Shown here: in pieces, positions 1-11,845 of the stretch
How positions within the stretch are numbered: position 1 is the stretch's first letter
How the letters are laid out: every line of letters begins with the position of its first letter
Assembly (NCBI GenBank): GCA_945859605.1
Contig: OX243825.1
Location: 594,826-658,825 of the forward strand
DNA: 64,000 bases
From: Lumbricus rubellus
Taxonomy: Eukaryota > Annelida > Clitellata > Crassiclitellata > Lumbricidae
Direction: 5' to 3'
Notes under the pieces: generated by a model
Seen by the model: only the letters and a program-made list of their open reading frames with translations
Database searches by the model: none
What the model was told of the DNA's origin: nothing
Program-made: the position numbers and the translations under genes

Positions 1-61
1 AGGTCCTGGTCTCTCATTTTAAAGTCACAACCGCGGTTTTTTTGTTCTCTGTCTTGACCGA

Positions 62-234
62 CACCGTCCATAAATAATATTACATAAAGTACGTCACACA
101 GCTATGGCACAGTCACACACACTTCTGTGATAATTTGTGACGTTCCTTACTAGATATCGTGTGACTTTTGTGACGACGTGTGACAATGGGGTAAAAACCC
201 TCATAAATTGCGTGACGTCATTTATGGACGGACC
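62..234. mobile_element. Relic of a Harbinger-like MITE
   Basis: The two ends carry imperfect inverted repeats around the core CCGTCCATAAA / TTTATGGACGG, with internal AAGTACGTCAC and GCGTGACGTCA stretches. They match the termini of the better-preserved element at 58756-59219. The outermost bases have decayed, so no target duplication can be read. No coding capacity is seen. Confidence 0.55.
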
Positions 235-239
235 CATTG

Positions 240-1118
240 GCACTCGGGCCATAAAATTATAAACGGGTTTGCTATGGTTTGCGAAATTGAGGGTCTTAAA
301 AGCATCTTATCAGTAACTAATATTTGAAATAATTATTGTTTTGCGCCACGACCAAATAACTGAGCATCAGCCAATGGCGCTCAGCGACTTTCTGAATGTC
401 CATGATACGCCATAGACGTTGACTCCATGGGGCAAGAGGGACTTTCGCCCTAGTAGGCCTACTCATCAGGGTCCTGAGACAAGAGCAGAGTATCGACCCG
501 GTACTTAAAAATATTAAAAAATCAGAATGCTTCTCCGGAAGTTTCTTAATTGCTTTTTCAGGTTATACCCGTGGTGCTGGTGCTTGTCTTTACGATTGAG
601 CAAAGAGAACGCATTGTTACCTAGTAGCCTATTAGTTAGTATAAGGCCTATCCCAATTTCAAAGGGTATGGAGTAATACAAGACTCGGGGACAGGAAAGG
701 CAGGTGCAGTAGGAGATTGGATCATGAGATCACGAAATCATGCCCGCATTGAATTTACCTGTTGCTGCTTCTTTAGTAACTTTGACCCTAGGGCTCACAT
801 AAGTCCACAATGTGAGATAGTTAGCAACAGAACTTCATCGAACACATGCCATTGTGCCTGATTCACTAGCGTGTACGGTGTACACTGCCTTTACCCGTGT
901 ATAGATCTACCCTACTTTTCTGGAGGTGAGTAGCCTATACGATGCCGTTTTTCCCCGGAGGTAAATATACGGCATATACCCGCTCATAGGCCTATACCTT
1001 GATTACAGCCCTGCGTATAGGCATAGAAGGCGTTCATCTACAATGTAATACGACCTTCGATCCCGTTAGTTGAAGCTGCGGTGCTTTTAGGAAGCGTTGA
1101 GTCATCTGCTGCAACTAA
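240..1118. other. Intergenic, no gene seen
   Basis: No exon, RNA gene or strong repeat boundary is recognised here. Several copies of the octamer TAGGCCTA and its TAGCCTA variants occur. The same applies to 1223-2076, downstream of gene A, where only short AT-rich sequence is seen. Confidence 0.5.
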
Positions 1119-1222
1119 CATCAGTCACTATTGGCTGTATGACGTCATCTGATACTTCTATTATCAGATTACGTCATATGACGTCATATCAGATGACGTC
1201 ATACAGCCAATATTGACTGATG
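1119..1222. repeat. Palindromic element with CRE-type motifs
   Basis: Arms of about 35 bases (1119-1153 and 1188-1222) are near-perfect inverted copies. The sequence includes three full TGACGTCA octamers and one degenerate copy. The whole could fold into a hairpin. TGACGTCA is the consensus cAMP-response element bound by CREB/ATF dimers; whether it is used here is unknown. It could simply be a small foldback MITE. Confidence 0.6.
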
Positions 1223-2076
1223 CTAGTAGTATAATGCTACTCGTTTGGGGTAGGAAGGTACCTGACATTGCCACAACCAAAAATACGCTTACTCCCACTT
1301 GAAAGTAGCCTACACTGTCGATCGAAAGCTGACAATGCCAGAGAGAGAGAGAGTATGGGCCACCCGACTTCTTCAAGGCAGAGATAATGATGTCACAGAG
1401 TCGATGATTTAAGGGGCGTCTCTTCTTCCTCCGTACATTCTGAAACTACCGGCCATAATTAAACTAAAATCGTTTCAATCGTTTCAACACTGATCTCAAA
1501 GATTTCTCTAATCATGGAGCATGAATCATGTGTTGCTTTCGTGGTCAACAGTTAATGAAAATTCACTTGTCGACCCCATGTGTTTGATTGTATTGGCGGG
1601 GGACTGCCAATGTTGCTAATCTCCAGCTGCCCCAGAATTTTTCAATAGTATTGATTTTCCTTTTCATGCTTAATATCTGATACATTTAGTAATGTAGGCC
1701 TACTGTAATTTGAGTTTTATGAATTGTAGCGACACATTTGCATCGATAGTAGCATTAGTAGCAGCTAAAAATAGTGTTAGTAGGCCTACAATTTTTCGTC
1801 AATCATCTTCAAAGTGAGCGTCGAATATAAAAATGTAACAGATCCTAAATTTTTCACCTAAAATTACAAATATTAAGTAAAGGCGTAAATGTTGCTTGGA
1901 GTATTTGAAATGCGTACATTGTAAACAGAACTACAAGCATATAACATGTGTTGATGTCATAATTATAAAATAACAGCTCGGCACGTTCGGATAAGCAGCA
2001 GAATCTTCAACAGATCATTATCAATACCAATAAATGAGCGTCGTGACAAGGAGTCGTTGATTATGTCAGTTTTTGT

Positions 2077-5000
2077 TCATTTGCTTTTGATCATCATCCG
2101 CGCTGCTCGAAGATAGATACCACCATCCGACGCCAAGTGATGCAAGCTATACCAATAAAAGTAATTATTGTATGGGCACGTAAGACAGGCATAATAACAT
2201 GTGTTGTGCCACCATCCTCCTCCTAAAGAAGCGCAGTTGCTATTTGACGCTCTGTCGTTGTCGGCATCCGAGGTCGTGAAGCTCATTCCACCGAGGTACC
2301 CATTACTCGGCAGGGTAGTGTTGGTGAGCGAATCTCCGGCATTTCCTCCACTGAATCCTGAGAGGCGAAGGGTGTATTTGTTGCTTTCCGAATCAATAGA
2401 AAAAGCGGAATAATCGGCGGAGTACCATACACCGTTTGATCTGAGTTGTACCTTTGAAATGCGTACAAACCTTTATAGCTTTATTTTGTAGTAGCCTATA
2501 ATCTAGGTATAACCACGTTCCGTATGGTATACCCGTACATTACCCCAGGCCCATTACCCCATGCCATTACCCCCTGCAATTACCCCGAAGACAATTATCC
2601 CCCGCCAATTACCCTCCCCTCGCCATTACCCACATAGACGGAAGACAAATCATATAAACGGAGTTTAGAAATGTAATGTCTGAAAGAAAAAAAACGACCG
2701 TTGTATTAAAAGAAGCTAAGTATGACAATTTCTTAAATGGAAGCTGGATTGATGAAAATGTTCTTGCTTAAATGGAAGCGGAATTGATGAAAATTTTCTG
2801 GCTTAAATGGAAGCTGGATTGATGAAAATTCTCTTTCTTAAATGGAAGCGGGATTGATAAAAATTTTCTTCCTTAAATGGAAGCGGGATTGATGAAATTG
2901 CCCTTTCTTAAATGGAAGCTGGATTGATGAAAAGTTCTTGCTTAATTGGAAGCTGGATTGATGAAAATGCTCTTTCTAAATTGCTTATTGCAATGAAAAC
3001 AATTATTTCGTCGCCATCTTAGATTTTTGGTCAGAGTTAACCTCAAATAAACAATGGTCGCTCAATTTGCCCCCCAAAAAGTATCACAGATTACAGAATG
3101 CAGTTTAATGTTAACTTCTAACATAGCAGACAGTCTAATTGGCGCTAATTTGTAACCTCTTGCTCTCTATATACGCCAGCGTGTTATCCATTGCGCTGTC
3201 GCCGTCGCCCCAATATATAGACGGCGTACACCACCGGAGTTGTACGAAGCAGCATCGCAATCCTGAGACAGTCACAGGTGATGTACGTTTCTCGGTTTCT
3301 CACACATATAAGCTTGCATGTAATGTGACACTTCATCATTCTGCCGAAAAGTTTGACCACTAGCCGAATCGTTTACAGCAAAGTAGCGTTTGTTGGTGTA
3401 GTGCCATATTGCAGTAGGGCCATCATTTGGCTTTAGGTGTTCATCAATGCTGCCGGTCGAATCCTGCGATTAAAAATTTGGACCGCGTCTACGGTCATAA
3501 AAATTCCCTCATGCGTCGTTTTGTGCGATTAAAACTAAAACGGAGGATCAGGACGTTCGAGTTGTTGCCTCATGAGCCTGGACCATTCTTCCAGAACCCA
3601 CACAGCGAACAGAAATTCATTTTGTTAAAAAAGTTTGAACTATTATACGCTCCATAGAGTTCTTCGGATTTGCTCTGAAGGTTGACGTTATATTTAGCCT
3701 ATTAACCGTCCTAGAATTATTATAGCCTAACGATTATTAACGATATATTAGCCTATGAGCATAAACAATTGTTGAATACATAAATACAGCGGTCATTAGG
3801 TAACCTAGTTAAGTGTTAATTTTTTTAAATTTCAGGCCTTGAAATAGCCTACCTCTATCCGAAGAGAATATACGACTCCGCTTCTGGTGGTAAGACAATG
3901 GACTTTTTCGTTTCCCAGCCAAAACTCTCCTCGTCCAACATCTCCAAATCCATTCTTGTATTCGATCCAGCTTCTGTTGAAGTTCAAAGATCCGTCAAAA
4001 CGGTTCATTATGATTGTCCAGTTGTTTGAATTGTGGAGCAGAGAACAATGGGGGAATATAGTAGAATGGGGAAGCAGAGTAGAATGGGGGAGCAGAGTAG
4101 AATGAGGGAGCAGAGTAGAATCGTTTCCCGAGTCAGTAAAGGTCTTTGGTAGGAGTGTAGCTTCTGTACAAGTAGAGAACGATTTATATTAGAAAATAAA
4201 CTGCAATCTTTCTCCGTAACAGACTTCAGGTACAATGCTCAATTTAAAAAAAAACCTCATGGTGAAGGAAGGAACAATCGCATCGACTCTAGTTAGTTCC
4301 AGTTCTTTAGCATCAAAGAAAAGCAAAGTCTTCAGAGTTCAATAGTTTCCATTAATATCCGGATATGTGTCCAATGCATTAACGTTGCAGTGTATATTAA
4401 TTGGTTAAAAAGCGGAACATATAAATTATATTATCAGGTTATTTTTGACGTCTCTTCTGCCTAATGATGGTCCACACGATTTTGCCTCACCCACTGTACA
4501 GTAGTTATCTTGTGGTCCGCTCGCAGATTGTTGTCCTTGCAGTCTCCAGGACTGACTTGGTTGTGGTCATAGGCGTACGAGGCGGGGGTGCAGGGGGGCA
4601 AATGCCCCCGCCCAAATTCGGGGACGTTTGGTGGTTTTTTCGGGCAAACACAGACTCAAACGACTAAAAAAAGTCGTCAACTTTCGGGCAAGTGTCGTTT
4701 TTCGGGCAAACACAGACCCGAATGACTAAAAAAATAAAAGGTCGTCAACTTTCGGGCAAGACAGTGTCGTTTTTCGGGCAAACACAGACCCGAATGACTA
4801 AAAAAATAAAAGGTCGTCAACTTTCGGGCAAGACAGTGTCGTTTTTCGGGCAAACACAGACCCGAATGACTAAAAAAAAAATTTCGGGCAGAAGTTCAAT
4901 CTTTGCCCCCCCCCCCCCCACTGCTAAAATCTCCGTACGCCTATGGTTAGGGTGCATCAAAAAATTTTTTTTTTGAAATTTCAGTTGCATGGTATTCAGT

Positions 5001-8000
5001 TATGTTACATTACCTTAGAGAAACATTGTGGTAAAAAAGAAAATGTTATTCAAAAATATTTAGAGGTCCCCCCGGCCCATTGAAGTTTTGTTTAGTTCCA
5101 TTGCTTGTACTGAGGAAGACAGTCATGACAATTTTTTCAGTCGGTAGCCATTTCTAATTTGCATTACTAAAATAAACATATCAACTATTTTTAAGCTGAA
5201 ATAGAATTCATCTTATTTCACTTAACCTATCTGAAAGGTGAAATTGCTAAATATTTAATATTTAATTAATCGATTAGAAAATTTGATTTAGGGCTATAAA
5301 TCAATATAATCTATTGCTTGAATATATATAGATTCGGTTTATTATTTGTACATAATTATCAGAGCCATTTCACATGCAATGAATTGCCTACTATTAGAAC
5401 CCAATTCGAATAACTCCATACTCAGAATCTCAGATGAATCTGTGTTTTCTTTTTGGACCGGGCCCCGATGCAGAGTCTGAGGTTTTTGAAGAAAAGATAG
5501 CGGCAGCTGAGAGACTGGTGACAGCATGATCACATCATCTATGTTGCTGTGATTGTTGACCAATTTATACATTTTCATGCATTGCAAATATGACAAGGAA
5601 GGGACTTTTCACTGATTTACATAATTATTACAACATAATTTATCAGAGTATAACATCATTGGCTAAAGTAATTAATTTACTATTTGCCTGATTTTGATCT
5701 TTAAGCTTATACCACGTGCATTGCCTGACAGGGTAGAGCACTTCCTGCAATCTGTGTTTATGATGCAACAATCAGATGTACTCAGTTTTAAGATGCAATG
5801 TGTACCATTGCAATCTAGCAGCACCAAGCTTTCAGCAGCCAAGAAAGTAGGCCTACCTAAGCAAGTGATCACCTTAGCCAATGGACAAGTTGAATTTCTA
5901 TGTGACGATCATCATAAGTTTGCTGAGTTATCACTTGTTTACTTGTCTGCTTTGAAAAGTGAAGTGACCTTCAGAAGATCTGGTGCTCTACGCAATGCAT
6001 AATACAATAATGCATGATGGCTGTGTTGGCCTTAGCATTGCTCTTTGTGAGTCGCATGTCGCAAACTGTGCGATGCACTGTAACCAAAAACTCTCAAAAA
6101 CCGAGAATACATGCATTTGCAAACCCTATGTGTATGTCACATAGTATCTTACATATAAGAAACCCTGTGTGCACCTTGGAATGGTGTACACCTGTACAAG
6201 CCGATAAAGGAGTATCAGGCTGTTGACAAGGTTATTTCTCAATTTGCAACTCGAGCACTACATGTAGCCTAAATCAACATCTTTGGGATCTCACTTGCAC
6301 TTGAGAAATTGGTTCTGAAATGCTGAAATGGTTCCTGTGGCACTATACATTGAGTGTGTACCTTTTGGCACGAGACACTCTAGCAGATGCCTTAATCAAG
6401 CTCAAACCAGTTACTTATCTGCAAGCCTAATTAATCGATCTGGCAATGACCGGGGCACATCATCTATTAATTTTTCAACACAACTGTGTGTGCAACCTTG
6501 TTCAAGTGAATTCGTGGTTCGCCCTGTCAATGAGTGTTGCACGTCAGCTGCTTACGTTTCAAGTGCTAAAATGTTGAGGGCGTGAATGTTGTGAATGATG
6601 GGGCGGAAGTAACGTAGGACTTTGTCGAAGTCACTCGATCTGTGATAATAATAAAACTAAATTGCAAAACATGAAGCAACTATTGTATTTCTGTAACAGT
6701 TAACCATGTATAAGAGCAAACTATTAAAAAACTAACATGGCTAGTGGCTCCATAATTATTATATATCAATATTTTTATTTTAATGGTCTGTTTTTGTACA
6801 TTTGACGTATACAAATGTTATATGAGGTCATTCGAAATTCCAGCAAAAATTAGTTTTTTTGGCAATGTCATTTCTAAATATAAATTAAAAACATTGTAAC
6901 AACATTGAATTTGATGTTTAACATTGCTCTAGTCATAGAGTTATTGGAATGAAGCAATTATGTTTATTTTCACAAAACGAATTTGCTCAAATGTGCATGT
7001 TCGAGGTTGCTCAAATCAATGTTTGAAAACAGGGGTGGGGGGACCTCTAAATGTATGCTGATTTCAAAAATCTTTGTGCCCAATTTAATCTTGATCACAA
7101 TGGAACACAATCCAAACCCAGGCAGCTCTTTTTATATACTTCAAATTTTTGCAATGCATTGGTGATGCACCCTACCTATGGTGGTGGTTAAGTTTGACGT
7201 TTCAAGTTTCAACGACTAAGTGCATGATGGCCTCATACTTCACATATACATTTTTGTTGCTAATGACATAAGCTTACTGCTTTTATTCGCTAAATACAGG
7301 GCAAAAATGGCCATCTTTCTGCAGAGAGTATAGCCTGCACGTATTATGTTCCAGCCAGGGCTTTTCACTGTGCATTTCTACACCAAAGGCATACGAAGTG
7401 CATTGCAGTAGTCTAAGCGGGTTGGAGAAATGTCATATTTCTCCAACCCGCCATTCCGTGCCACTTGGTTTAAAACCTATGTAAACCAAAAATTATCAGG
7501 ATTATGACGGAATCGCGGTTGGAGAAATGTGACATCCTCCTAGGATACAATATTTCTCCCATTCGACATTCGTACTGCAGACTGGGACTCATTCTTTAAT
7601 GAGTATCAGACCTCTATAATAAGAATGCCGCTACCCGAAACAGATATTACTTTACCAATTCCGGATGTGCACAATTTCTGCGATTGGTTTTTGGTGGAGA
7701 TGTCATGATCGAGAAGAAGTTCTGCAACCTCATCAAGACGTCTCAAAACGGAGGCATGCTGATTTCTCATTTGCTGAAGCGAGGCATTAAGGAATTCCTG
7801 AATAATTGCCAATTCACCGATATCCTGCCTCTGCGAACGTTGGTCAATCACTTCGCTTTGCTGGTTTTTTATTTGCTGGACCGATTCATTAAGATTCCTC
7901 ATGCCTTGCAGTTGCTCCTGCGCACGTTGGTCAAATACCTGAATTGCCTCAACAAACATCTGCTGTATCTCGGCTACGATGTTGATCGATGAGTCTGTAT

Positions 8001-8103
8001 TGTCACAACCATGCAAAGTGCTCTGACCTTTCACTGGAAAGATCATGTAATGATTTAATATTGCTGTAAATGATGTAAACAAATAAACCACGCGAGACTT
8101 CAT
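2077..8103 (-). CDS. Gene A: secreted coiled-coil fibrinogen-related protein
   Basis: This is a three-exon model. Exon 1 (8103-7656) starts with M-K-S-R-V-V-Y-L-F and a hydrophobic signal-like stretch. About 110 residues rich in Gln, Glu, Leu and Asn with heptad spacing follow, consistent with a coiled coil for oligomerisation. It ends at a GTAAAG donor in phase 1. Exon 2 (4163-3853) starts after TTGTACAG in phase 1, carries an in-frame six-residue repeat (S-T-L-L-P-H), then N-N-W-T-I-I-M-N-R-F-D-G and G-F-G-D-V-G-R-G-E-F-W-L-G-N, ending at a phase-0 donor. Exon 3 (2451-2077) holds the rest of the FReD: G-G-N-A-G-D-S-L-T-N, the calcium-site-like D-A-D-N-D, W-W-H-N-T-C, and a terminal R-A-A-R-M-M-I-K-S-K before the stop. 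All exons are open and the phases join. The domain lacks the first conserved part of a canonical FReD (the C-D-M...G-G-W segment). A carbohydrate-binding immune role is inferred from FReD families. Intron 1 contains a MITE and a hAT element. Joining exon 1 to exon 2 rests on phase and position only. Confidence 0.72.
2733..2985. repeat. Minisatellite in gene A intron 2
   Basis: About seven degenerate copies of a 34-40 bp unit with the core AAATGGAAGCTGGATTGATG, varying mainly in the TTCTTGCTT spacer. The same core words occur inside the foldback element at 12443-12908, so the array may derive from that family. Confidence 0.75.
4030..4119 (-). repeat. In-frame 18-bp coding repeat in gene A exon 2
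   Basis: Five tandem 18-bp units read on the minus strand in the frame of the fibrinogen exon. Three encode S-T-L-L-P-H, one S-T-I-F-P-H, and the last decays to C-S-L-L-H-N just before the N-N-W start of the FReD. The unit is a multiple of three, so copy changes would lengthen or shorten a linker without breaking the frame. The array contains no AG dinucleotide on the coding strand, so the acceptor must lie upstream of it. Confidence 0.75.
4568..4945. mobile_element. MITE family M1, copy 1, with internal tandem repeats
   Basis: Bounded by CATAGGCGTACG and its inverted copy CGTACGCCTATG. The interior has about three and a half tandem copies of a roughly 70-bp unit built around TTTCGGGCAAACACAGACC and GGTCGTCAACTTTCGGGC, then a C run. 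Flanks GTTGTGGT and GTGGTGGT (the latter read after removing the hAT element) are a likely 8-bp target duplication with one mismatch. Other copies are at 27201-27389 and 59651-59911. It lies in intron 1 of gene A. Confidence 0.75.
4948..7174 (+). mobile_element. hAT-like DNA transposon, decayed
   Basis: The termini are TAGGGTGCATC and GATGCACCCTA, flanked by a perfect 8-bp duplication CCTATGGT (4940-4947 and 7175-7182). An 8-bp duplication with a short TAGGG-type terminus fits the hAT superfamily. The interior has broken plus-strand reading frames (about 5694-6002 and 6014-6585) with phrases such as S-A-L-K-S-E-V-T-F-R-R-S-G-A-L and E-Y-Q-A-V-D-K-V-I-S that resemble transposon-borne proteins, interrupted by many stops. 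It inserted at the very end of the M1 MITE, so it is younger than that copy. Superfamily assignment is inference from termini and duplication length. Confidence 0.68.
7419..7452. repeat. Short hairpin
   Basis: The arms CGGGTTGGAGAAAT and ATTTCTCCAACCCG are separated by a few bases. A diverged partial copy of the arm follows at 7517-7530 and again near 7551. It is probably a fragment of a small inverted-repeat element. Confidence 0.55.
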
Positions 8104-8300
8104 GACGACTAAATTTCAACTGTGAAATTTCGATTAATTAAGAAACGCGCAGCGACTGACTGTTTCTCTTCGATAACAGATGCTTCATGCAGGTCTCACG
8201 CATTTTTATACTACATGTGTAAACTTAGAGGGGAAATTCTTACACACCCAAAACATGGATTGTGCTCATACTCCCACGTTACGATTAAGTTACATATTAA

Positions 8301-8743
8301 GTACTAGTTGGAAACGGGATGCATGTGGAGTTCCAATAAGTGCATCTGCATTTCTCTAGTTTCCGTTGAAGTCATTATGCTTTGCGAGTAATTGGCTGAT
8401 CTGACAGGTCAAATGGACGATCTCATCAAACCCTTGTTGGCCATTATTATACTGGTCTTTGTAGGACGAGCAGAAGGACGACGACGAGTACGATTAGAAG
8501 GAGGATGTGGAGGAGGCGGTGGAGGAAGTTGAGGTCCGCCTTTAAAAGTGTCATTTAGGACGTATTGTGCAGTGCACTGTTTTGGGTAGGGGTCTTAGTA
8601 GGACTATTACATACTTTTCAAAGCAGATGGCTTCGAATTGGGAGAACGAGAGAAAGAAGAGACGCATAATGACGTCAATGAAAACTAAAGAAATACAGCT
8701 GCGCTCACTGGAACTCCACATGCATCCCGTTTCCAACTAGTAC
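8301..8743. mobile_element. MITE with 35-bp perfect terminal inverted repeats
   Basis: Bases 8301-8335 and 8709-8743 are exact inverted copies (outer word GTACTAGTTGGAAACGGG). The 443-bp unit has no coding capacity. A stretch containing GCAGATGGCTTCGAATTGGG at about 8620-8655 is repeated just outside the right end at 8750-8785, so the insertion may sit next to a local duplication. No clear target duplication can be assigned. Confidence 0.72.
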
Positions 8744-8784
8744 TTTTAAAAGCAGATGCCTTCGAATTGGGAGAACGAGAGAGA

Positions 8785-8897
8785 AGAGACAGACAGACAG
8801 AGAATGCCAGATTCGGAAATTTGTGTGGGTGTGAGATAGATAGACACTGTCTGTCTGTCTGTCTATCTATCTCTGACAGACAGACAGACAGACAGAT
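8785..8897. repeat. GACA/GTCT tetranucleotide microsatellite
   Basis: GACA runs, then a GTCT/ATCT run, then GACA again. The array is an inverted arrangement of the same tetranucleotide with unique sequence between the first two runs. Confidence 0.85.
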
Positions 8898-9342
8898 CAT
8901 CGCTGTAATTTGAAGGCTTTTGAACAACAAACGGAACAGAATACACAGTTCGTGGAAAAACGCACGCACCTTTAGAAATTCATTTTTGAAAGTCATGGAA
9001 TTGACTTTAAGCAGAGCTACGTCAAGATTGATCCCCGATTCAATGAAAAACACTGACAATTAAGACTGCCGCAATAACTTAAGCGGTTCTATGTAAATGG
9101 TGGGCGGTACACTCTATACTAATTGGCAATCGTACCGGACTGTCATCCGGGTGGAGATGATTATTTAGACTGCAATTAGCTCATCGCTGACTGTCGGTGG
9201 AAAGATGAGACGGCGTGGGCGAGGACTTTCACAATACATGATTTGATTTTATCTGGGACGAGAGGCGAAATTGAGGCAAAAACCCAGGGCGGGGAGACTT
9301 TTAGGAGCTATGGATAGGTAGCGATGTATGTATATATGTATT

Positions 9343-9600
9343 CGGACAAGATAGGAGAGGCCAGGTTGAGATGGTACGGTCATGTGATGAGAAGAGAGGA
9401 AGACAGCTGCCCTAAAAGAATCATGAGGGCGGATGTCTATGGACGACGCAGTCGGGAACGGCAAAAGAAGAGATGGTAGGATGCGATACGGGAGGACACG
9501 AAACAACTCAAGCTGAAAAATTAAGACACCAAAGACAGAGGAAAGTGGAAGAGGAGGATCCGAGTGGCTGACCCCTCCGTAGAGAGGGATTAATTCAAGC
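9343..9600 (+). pseudogene. LINE reverse transcriptase C-terminal fragment
   Basis: Reading plus from about 9343 gives A-R-L-R-W-Y-G-H-V-M-R-R-E-E-D, then G-R-R-S-R-E-R-Q-K-K-R-W and D-R-G-K-W-K-R-R-I-R-V-A-D-P-S. This is the typical C-terminal tail of non-LTR reverse transcriptases found as 5'-truncated copies. Two in-frame stops interrupt it. The copy ends in an A-rich stretch and an ATGT repeat, a usual kind of 3' tail. Confidence 0.7.
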
Positions 9601-10526
9601 CTGAAGGAAAAGAAAAAGAGCAATGTATGTATGTATGTATATGTACATTTTTATAGCGCCCTAACGTGAATTTCACGAAGGCGCTCAACGTAGTTACCCA
9701 ACAGATCTAAACATAACGACGAAGAAAACGCGGATAGATCTAATGGATTTTTTATGATAAACAATTTAGTGTCAGAAAGCCTTACATCTCAGTCATAAAC
9801 CAAAACAAAAGAATCATATAATTCAAATCAAAACTGAAATACCATTAAGACCAAAACGCTCCTATACATGTACGGGCGTGAACGTTGTACATAAAGTTTA
9901 TACCAACGAAGTGTGCCTTTTAGCGTTGTTTCCATTGCTGTTTAAAGTCTCACAGTCAGATGCCATAGTAATCAAATTAAGATGTCAAAGTATTACAAGA
10001 ATAACATAGAAACTGCACAGGTGCGATTTCTACATCAACAAAGTCAATAACCAGTTTCACCATGTGCGTTCAGCCGTTCACTATGCAAGACTACCGCATA
10101 AATATAGCATATTAATGCAGATGACATGAGACATTGAGACAATGAAGATGAGCAGCCTTGCGTTAGCAACAGAATATTCCACACACCCTAACCTCCAAAA
10201 TGTGCAAGAAAACTGGTCTTCGGATATTGTTCACACGTCGTTTCGTTTCATCATCATTCTCGCTCGGTCAACTGCTCCCTCCGAAGGCAAGTGACTCAAA
10301 CTGTTCCAATTAAAGTTAGTCTCGTATGGACACGTTAGACAGGAAAACCAACAGTTGTTGTACCACCATCCTGACGAGTTGTCTTGGGCGCAGCTAGCTG
10401 AGCCACTCTTATCGTTGTCGTTATCTGGAGTTGAGAAGTTCATTCCGCCGTGGTACAACACGTCTCTCACCGAAGTATTCGTCAGAGAATCGCCGGCAGC
10501 TCCGCCAATGAATCCTGCCACGTTAA

Positions 10527-10589
10527 CCCTTTAATGCCGGAGGGCATAAGATTTTCCATACCATTTACTACCATCTCGGCATTAAAGGG
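10527..10589. mobile_element. 63-bp piggyBac-type micro-MITE inside a coding exon
   Basis: Perfect 13-bp terminal inverted repeats (CCCTTTAATGCCG and CGGCATTAAAGGG) are flanked on both sides by TTAA (10523-10526 and 10590-10593). TTAA duplication and a CCC start are piggyBac hallmarks. Removing the element and one TTAA restores the codons T-A-C G-C-C C-T-T A-A-C G-T-G of gene B exon 3. Confidence 0.85.
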
Positions 10590-11062
10590 TTAAGGGCGTA
10601 TTTGTTGGTTTCCGATCCGAGAGAAAATAAAGGTGGCATAGTCGGCGTTGAGCCATTGTCCTTGTATGTACACCTGTGAAAAAAGAATTTAAGTTGCTTA
10701 CTACTTCCTGCTTAAAGCTACAAGCTTAGTCGTTGTTGGTCTAATCATTTACTCCACATCGTCAATTATACTCCTCTGCTCATCTGTTACAGTAGGCCTA
10801 GGCTACTCCTCTACATCACGATATTTTAAATATGGCTTTGCAAACACAGCTCTCAATTAACATAGGCCGTTATTATTATAGGTACAAAACACTAATATTT
10901 GTGGAGCAAGGATGAGTTGTCAGCTTAATGAGCTTAATTGTAAGTTCGCCATTTAAATCAAATTTTTTATATTTCAATCGAAATCTTGGATTTCAGATTT
11001 CAATAGCGTCGCTCTGAAGCTAAACACATAATGCCAGTTTCTTCACGAGTGTTGCATAGAAT

Positions 11063-11170
11063 TAGAGTACCACATCAGAGTACCACATCAGAGCACGGTG
11101 AGCACCACATCAGAGTACCACATCAGAGTACCGCATCAGAGTACCGCATCAGAGTACTGCGTCTGAGATT
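11063..11170. repeat. 13-bp minisatellite
   Basis: About seven copies of a 13-base unit, AGAGTACCACATC, with CpG-type changes (CCACATC/CCGCATC/CTGCGTC), in the intron between exons 2 and 3 of gene B. Confidence 0.75.
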
Positions 11171-11804
11171 CGCAGTACCGTTTACTAGGCGTCCATAGAC
11201 GTCTAGTAAAGAACCATCAAGAAATTAACTTAGATCTATTTATTCTCCTAAACACGCCGGTACAGATTAAATTTAGCAAATACCTGAACGCGAAGGCTAT
11301 AGATGATTCCCGGTCTGTTGGTCAGCTGGTAGACTATTTGGTTTCCGAGCCAAAATTCACCTCGTCCCGCATCTCCAAATCCATTCTTATAGTCGGTCCA
11401 ATGGGTCCATCCTCGGTTGAAATTCACAGATCCGTTGAAGCGTTGCATTAGGATTATCCAGTTGTTTCTTTCCGGCAGCGGATCGAAAATTCCTCCCAGG
11501 TCAGCAGGAATCATTGCCATGGTGGGCGATCCTGCACAAGACAATAACGCTTTAAAGATAACAAACTTATATGGAAACTATGGCGCCACTATTCTACTTT
11601 ACTGGCTAACTTTTCAAAGAAGCACGACAGTAATTATTTATTCTCATGCAAGGTCAATAAAACTTTATACAATAATTATTCTTGTGTTGAGGCAAGGGTA
11701 TGAATGTCGCTCGATGCAAATCAGGTAAAACCATATTTTGAAAATAAAATCTAAGACGAGGAATCAAGTTTCCTTATATGTAGATAAACATCGTCTTCTC
11801 TATT

Positions 11805-11845
11805 TCTACTCCTCCTCCTCCTCCTCCTCCTCCTCCGCCTCCTCT
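11805..11845. repeat. CTC trinucleotide tract
   Basis: A pyrimidine tract of CTC/TCC triplets in gene B intron 1. Confidence 0.8.

Noticed and set aside
2283..2468. 61-residue minus ORF next to the FReD exon
   Set aside because: A frame-shifted shadow of gene A exon 3, whose real frame opens at the 2451 acceptor.
4008..4235. 75-residue minus-strand ORF rich in Leu, Cys and Ile
   Set aside because: It is an out-of-frame reading of the coding minisatellite in gene A exon 2; the true frame lacks a Met and continues into the FReD.
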